A DNA stretch of 64,000 nt from Paraphoma chrysanthemicola (taxonomy: Eukaryota; Ascomycota; Dothideomycetes; Pleosporales; Phaeosphaeriaceae): contig JAGMWG010000001.1 of assembly GCA_020744225.1 (NCBI GenBank), positions 3,658,001 through 3,722,000 of the forward strand, read 5' to 3'. Shown here piece by piece: positions 59,493 through 64,000 of the stretch; the stretch's first letter is position 1; every line of letters begins with the position of its first letter. The notes below the pieces were generated by a model. The model was not told the origin of the DNA, ran no database searches, and saw only the letters and a program-made list of their open reading frames with translations. The position numbers and the translations under genes are program-made.

Positions 59493-60041
59493 GGCTGTGG
59501 TTTGTTGTGGTGGCGGGGTGGTGTTGTGTGATGCGCAAGGGCTGCAGAAGTTTTTTGTTAGCTGAGAGCGTGCGACGCCGTGAGTGTGCCGGGTCTGTAG
59601 CGGGTGCGGGCGTACCTAAGTAGTGAGTGGGGAAAAGTGCGCTGGGTGGACTTTGCGAGGGGAGGCGCAGGTTTTGTTATGAAGAAGATCTCAGTGCAGT
59701 GCTGGCCGGGCGGTGTGGAGCTTGTCTTGGCACGGGCAACCCTCACCAGCGCTGTCCCAACTTTTTCGCAGGCGCGAGAGGCAACCGTTAGGCAGCCGCA
59801 GGCTTCACTTGCGCTTTGAAATCAAACAGCGCACGATTGTTGAGGCAGTGGAAACATGCAATTCTTTTATTACGCCTTTGATGCAGTGCCGGGTATCATG
59901 CTTGTTGTCCAAATACAGTGCGCCACGCAGCAAGCGCTGTTGTTGCCGTTGCCAGCCTCGCGCCCGATGCCCCCTCTAAGATGCCCTTCACACCATCCAC
60001 ACGCATCGGTGCATACCTATACAGTAAACGCCTCCACCAGT
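59493..60041. other. Intergenic upstream of Ran
   Basis: 549 bases without a recognised gene. It holds the Ran promoter and the 3' end of nas2. Confidence 0.5.
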
Positions 60042-60903
60042 CTACAGCGGCAGTAGGTGGCAGCCCAGCATGCCTCGGCCGCCCCAGTTCCTCCGCGGTG
60101 TGAGCTGCATCTGCACAGTCTCGGCCGGCCCACCAGATGTGCTGGGTCGCAGTGCCTTGACTGTGATGGGGAGCTGTGCGCTGTCAGTGTCTTGCCAGTA
60201 GGTATTGCGCCTGAACGCCAGCGTGGAGACTCACTCCCTCGTTCTGTGAGACGGCCTCTGCCACACGCGACAGCCGCGCGTGGTTCGTCCAGTCCACCCA
60301 GCCAAACTTGGTTATGGTGTCGCCCACTTGGAGGCCTGCTGAGTGTGCTGGGCTGCCCTCGACCACACTGTTGACCTTCGCAAAAGGTGCCTCGATGGCG
60401 GCGGGCGCTGCGTCCATCGCTGCCTGTGCCTGGCTTGCCCCGCCCGGGTTGTTCTGCGCCTGCTCTGCTAGCCGGGCGTGGTGCTCGTGGAGGCCCTTCT
60501 CGATGCGCGACATGAGGTCTTTGTAGTCATTTTTAAGGCGGATTATGCGCGCCCGTGTGGTCCGTACTATTCCGCTGGTCAGCGATAGCTTCTCATTACA
60601 TAGAGCTCTGCGTACTTTGGGCGACATCGATATCACTGCGCGGGAAACCGTCAAAGGTGGTGAGGCCGGTATTCATGTTCACGCCATGCTTCAACATATC
60701 AGCTGTAGCTTTGCAGCAGCTAAGGTAATACGCACCGAGTCCAGCACCTGCCCCAGTGCTTTGAGCTCCGTCTCTACCCTGTCCTTGTCCGCGATGAGTT
60801 CCTGCAGCGACAGCTGCTCCTTGGGTATGCCATTTGAGTAGCCGCCCGACGTTGGGCCCGAAGACACAGTTGGCGCGTGTAGGTCGTCCATGCGAATGCC
60901 CAT
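60042..60903 (-). CDS. nas2: 26S proteasome assembly chaperone Nas2/PSMD9 (p27)
   Basis: Cytosolic PDZ-domain chaperone that binds the Rpt5 C-terminus during assembly of the proteasome base. Exons are 60903-60736, 60688-60616, 60566-60235 and 60173-60042 (234 residues). The N-terminal helical part contains a coiled coil (LSLQELIADKDRVETEL) and the very conserved HGVNMNTGLTTFDGFPR then IRTTRARIIRLKNDY. The PDZ domain covers the C-terminal half (VVEGSPAHSAGLQVGD) and ends with the expected LTPRRNWGGRGMLGCHLLPL. An Ala/Gln-rich linker separates them. The start is ATG 60903; ATG 60891 is also possible. The fourth exon joins after the third of three nearby AGs, the one that keeps frame. Confidence 0.95.
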
Positions 60904-61575
60904 CAAAGTGGTTGTGTTTGTTTGGGACTCTGCAGCAGCTCGAAGCTTGGTTGTGGGGTGGATGGGCGCGGGGCATCAGAACCCGCCAGAATGGTTTGCC
61001 TTCCGCCACCACACCCGTTCTCCATCTTTCACACTCCGCTGACATATCGCCAACCTTCGTGTGCTAGTGCGCAGTGCATTGGACTGTGGTTCTCACCGAA
61101 TCTTCAAATTCCATTGAATCTACTATAGTCCTTCGCATATTCCAGATTTTTTGTTGACATACTGACACGCTCCTGCCTCATGTCTGGGAACCTTGTCAGG
61201 CACACTCGCGCCTTCCAATATGACCACAACGCGGAGACACGCGCTGCCCCATGTTTCAAGCCGAGCACCTTCTACAACGGTCCACAGCTGTTGCCATGTC
61301 ACCCACTGGTCCTTCGTTGAGCCATGGATTTATGACACCCAGCACGGGAGTCTGCTTCTCCATCGCCGTTATTCGCACTTTCCGTGCAACAACCTGCTCA
61401 CTTTCTTTCCTCCAGTACTTACATGCAGTGCTATCTCCGCATGAATCTATCAGGCTTTCCACCCACTCGTCTCTCCTTTAGCCATCGCCGTTGGATGCAG
61501 TAATATTTATCACTCATGCCAGTCCAGACCACATACTCAACCTGATCAAGTACCCGAGGCACCAGCATCGGCAGC
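60904..61575. other. Divergent intergenic region, nas2 to RhoGEF
   Basis: 672 bases with no recognised gene, presumably the two promoters and 5' UTRs. Confidence 0.5.
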
Positions 61576-64000
61576 ATGGCCTACGTGCTGTCCCTCCGAC
61601 CTCACAGTCCGCTCAAGCGATCCTTCAGCGACAATCCCTACTTACAATGCTCCCCTTTGAAGGGCCCACTACTTGGGCCGCTAAGCGATGTGACAGCTCG
61701 CAATGCCTCCGCGTGTTCACTGTATTCGCTCAACTCAAACAAAAGCGGCCAATGGCAGCCCAGAAACGAGAACACTCCACCGTTAGCCACTCAGTCTCTG
61801 CTTAACCTTGTGTCAGAGCATGGGGAAGCTTCTTCAGGCTTCAAGCCCAGTTTCAAGAGCCCACGACAGCCGAATGCTAACCTCCATCCGCTACCGACGT
61901 TTCAACTCGTCACCACGCCGTCGAATCCATACTCGCGAAAAGTCAGAGACCAGCATGTACGCGAGCCTTCTTCGAGCAGTGAGAACCTCGATGAGCAACC
62001 AGATGTTGACGGTGGCCACTTCGAGGAGTCGGACATCTTCAATCTATACGAAGCCATACACGTCCCGCTGCCGGAAGGCCGTTTCTCAGATAACACAGAA
62101 GGCGAACCACCTTCAAAGCATGAAACAACATCGACCCCGGCGCCATCCAGCTCGCAGCCATTTCGACGCTGGATGAGCACACTCCGACGCCGACATATTG
62201 AACGGCGGAGACCACATGCTGCAGACGGGGCGCGATTGTCTTTCGAAATGCTGCATCGAGACACGGATGTCCTTACGCGGCCTGCACACTTGGACGGCTC
62301 TCTTCGCAGAAATTCTGAGTCGATAACGTCCTCCATGGGTTGTGTTGCAGCCGTTGGGTCTGCTTCAGCCACCGTTGGGAGTACAAGCATTGCCCCTCAT
62401 TCGGATGCTGGCCATCGTGGACATACCAGGATTGGAAACCGTGGCAGCCACTTCTCCGACGCGAGGAAGTCGACAGACAGTCATCGAGGGCCTCTCGGTC
62501 CCATCATCGACGAGAGCGCATGGCTTCGGTCTCTTCAGCGTAGAAAGGTCGTGGAGGAGCTGATTGCATCCGAAGAAGGTTACATTGCAGACCTCAAAGT
62601 TCTAATCAATGTTCATCGCTGCAACCCAAAAGGTGAGAAAGCGCTAGCTGACTTGATCAGGACTACTTCATGATCCTTACTGCTCTCCCGACAATCTCCG
62701 GCCACACAAAGTCATCCATACAGCAGAATATCTCTCAAATCCTTCAGCTGCACGAAGATCTGCTAGCCGAGCTTCACCATGCTGTGCCGCAAGCAGACAT
62801 CACTACAAGCGCGAACCACGAGACATATCCTGTTACAAAAGCAAAGCATATTCGATTTCATAGCGCAGACATTATGCCTGGGCGCTTTGCCGAGCACAAA
62901 GCTGCTCGGAGGCTCCGACACTCTCTGGAGATTGGTCGATCTCCGGATCGCAGGCCTCGCGGATTGGTCACGGATACCAGAACAGTTGGTAGCATAGCGA
63001 AGATCTTCAATAAACACATGAAGCGTTTCTTCACGTACGAAGAATACGGCGCTCACTGGACTACCATGTCAAACGACTTGACCACTATGTGCAAAGGCTT
63101 GCATGGATGGCAGGAGTACGAACGTGGTGTGGAAGCCTTGCAAAAGGTCGTCACCTCAGACAACAACCGCGAAGCTGGCAGCAAGAAGGCACTTAGCTTT
63201 CCAGATCTTCTGATCAAGCCTATTCAGAGAGTTTGCAAGTACCCTCTCCTGTTCGAAGACTTGTGTCGCCAAACACCTGTATACGACGACCCCGAAGCGC
63301 ATGCTGGGCTTGAGAAAGCACTGTTTCGCCTCCAAGAGACGATTCGCGAGGTCAACAAGGCGAAAGACGATCCGAAAACTCGACGACTTATTGAGATCAC
63401 ATGGCAGCTACAGGACCGACTAACCTTCCAAGAGCAGTCGATATCTCGAGCGCTCGTGTTCCGCCTCCTTGGACATGTCTTGCTGTGTGGAGTCCTCCAT
63501 GTTGCTTTCCAGACCCCAGAACCGCGCATCAAGGGACAGTACATGGTGTGCGTTTTATACAAATCTTGCCTGGTCCTCGCAACTGCAGGCCGCTTCCATG
63601 CTCCTTACACTGTGGTCGCTTCGATCGGACTTGCGAATGGCAGTGTCGAGGAGTCTGATAACGGACGAGGCGTGCAGTGCCACACAGCCACACATACCTG
63701 GAAGTTGGTCTTTGAGCACAGCCATCGGTTGCATGAAGTTATTCTAAGCGCATGCTCTTTGTCGGAAGAGGAGGTCTGGAAGAAGCAGCTCCGAGAGCGC
63801 ATCGTTTACGAGACGCATGACTTCGTCGAGGGGCAGTCGCATTTACAAGACGTGTTTTCATCACTGTCTCTGGATATGAAGTCGCTCGGACCTGTGTTCG
63901 GACATGCGGACAGTCTGGTGCGACGCATGTCGGTGCATCGAGCAGCGACTTTGGGCGCGAAGATGAACACAAGTCAGGTCATCATCAAAAACACGCAAGC
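61576..64000 (+). CDS. Dbl-family Rho guanine nucleotide exchange factor (5' part)
   Basis: Activates Rho/Cdc42-type GTPases by GDP release, for cell polarity. Exon 1 is 61576-62610 and exon 2 runs from 62661 in frame, with no stop, off the right edge, so at least 791 residues are seen. The first ~320 residues are Ser/Pro-rich and probably disordered. The DH domain begins near 330 (RRKVVEELIASEEGYI, the CR1 helix). A polar insertion of about 60 residues follows the second helix, and CR3 is LLIKPIQRVCKYPLLFEDL near 525. A PH-like domain follows (from about 620; ends near the KKQLRER helix). The intron has an atypical GTTCAT donor but a good CTGAC branch site and CAG acceptor. Incomplete at the window edge. 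Confidence 0.9.

Noticed and set aside
1..64000. tRNA, rRNA, CRISPR arrays and intact transposons
   Set aside because: None found by eye; a covariance-model search would be needed to exclude tRNAs or small RNAs.

Overview
The window is nuclear DNA of a filamentous ascomycete (Pezizomycotina, most likely Dothideomycetes; the class is an inference). The evidence is many short GT-AG introns (about 45-80 nt), a group III hybrid histidine kinase, PTH11/rhodopsin-like membrane proteins, a HET-domain gene and a Zn2Cys6 regulator. I saw no rRNA, tRNA, CRISPR array or intact transposon by eye. Exon boundaries were placed by hand from splice consensus, frame continuity and recalled family sequence.

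Layout. 0.8-5 kb: osmosensing group III histidine kinase (Nik1/Os-1 type). 5.6-6.6 kb: F-box-like gene with an in-frame stop. 7.6-10.7 kb: SNF2/RING helicase. 11.9-14.8 kb: three small unrecognised genes, two of them coiled-coil. 15-18 kb: an HPP-family membrane protein and a PTH11-like seven-helix protein. 20.3-25.6 kb: a secreted AA5_2 galactose-oxidase-type enzyme and a secreted berberine-bridge-type FAD oxidase. 27-31.7 kb: a decayed PTH11-like gene, a dienelactone hydrolase and a frameshifted HET-domain gene.

32.3-54.0 kb is the main find: what looks like a complete galactosaminogalactan (GAG) exopolysaccharide cluster. Uge3 (UDP-glucose 4-epimerase) would make UDP-Gal/UDP-GalNAc. Gtb3 (3,076 aa) carries many membrane helices and a GT4 domain and would polymerise and export the chain. 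Agd3 (CE18) would deacetylate GalNAc outside the cell. Ega3 (GH114) and Sph3 (GH135) would cleave the polymer. The order gtb3-agd3-ega3-sph3-uge3 matches, as I recall it, the Aspergillus fumigatus cluster. A Zn2Cys6 regulator gene lies just beyond uge3.

58.6-64 kb returns to conserved housekeeping genes: Ran GTPase, the proteasome assembly chaperone Nas2/PSMD9 and a Dbl-family RhoGEF that runs off the right edge. Several accessory genes left of the cluster (F-box, coiled-coil, PTH11-like, HET, a zinc-ribbon fragment) carry isolated stops or frameshifts, so this flank looks like a decaying accessory region between conserved blocks.
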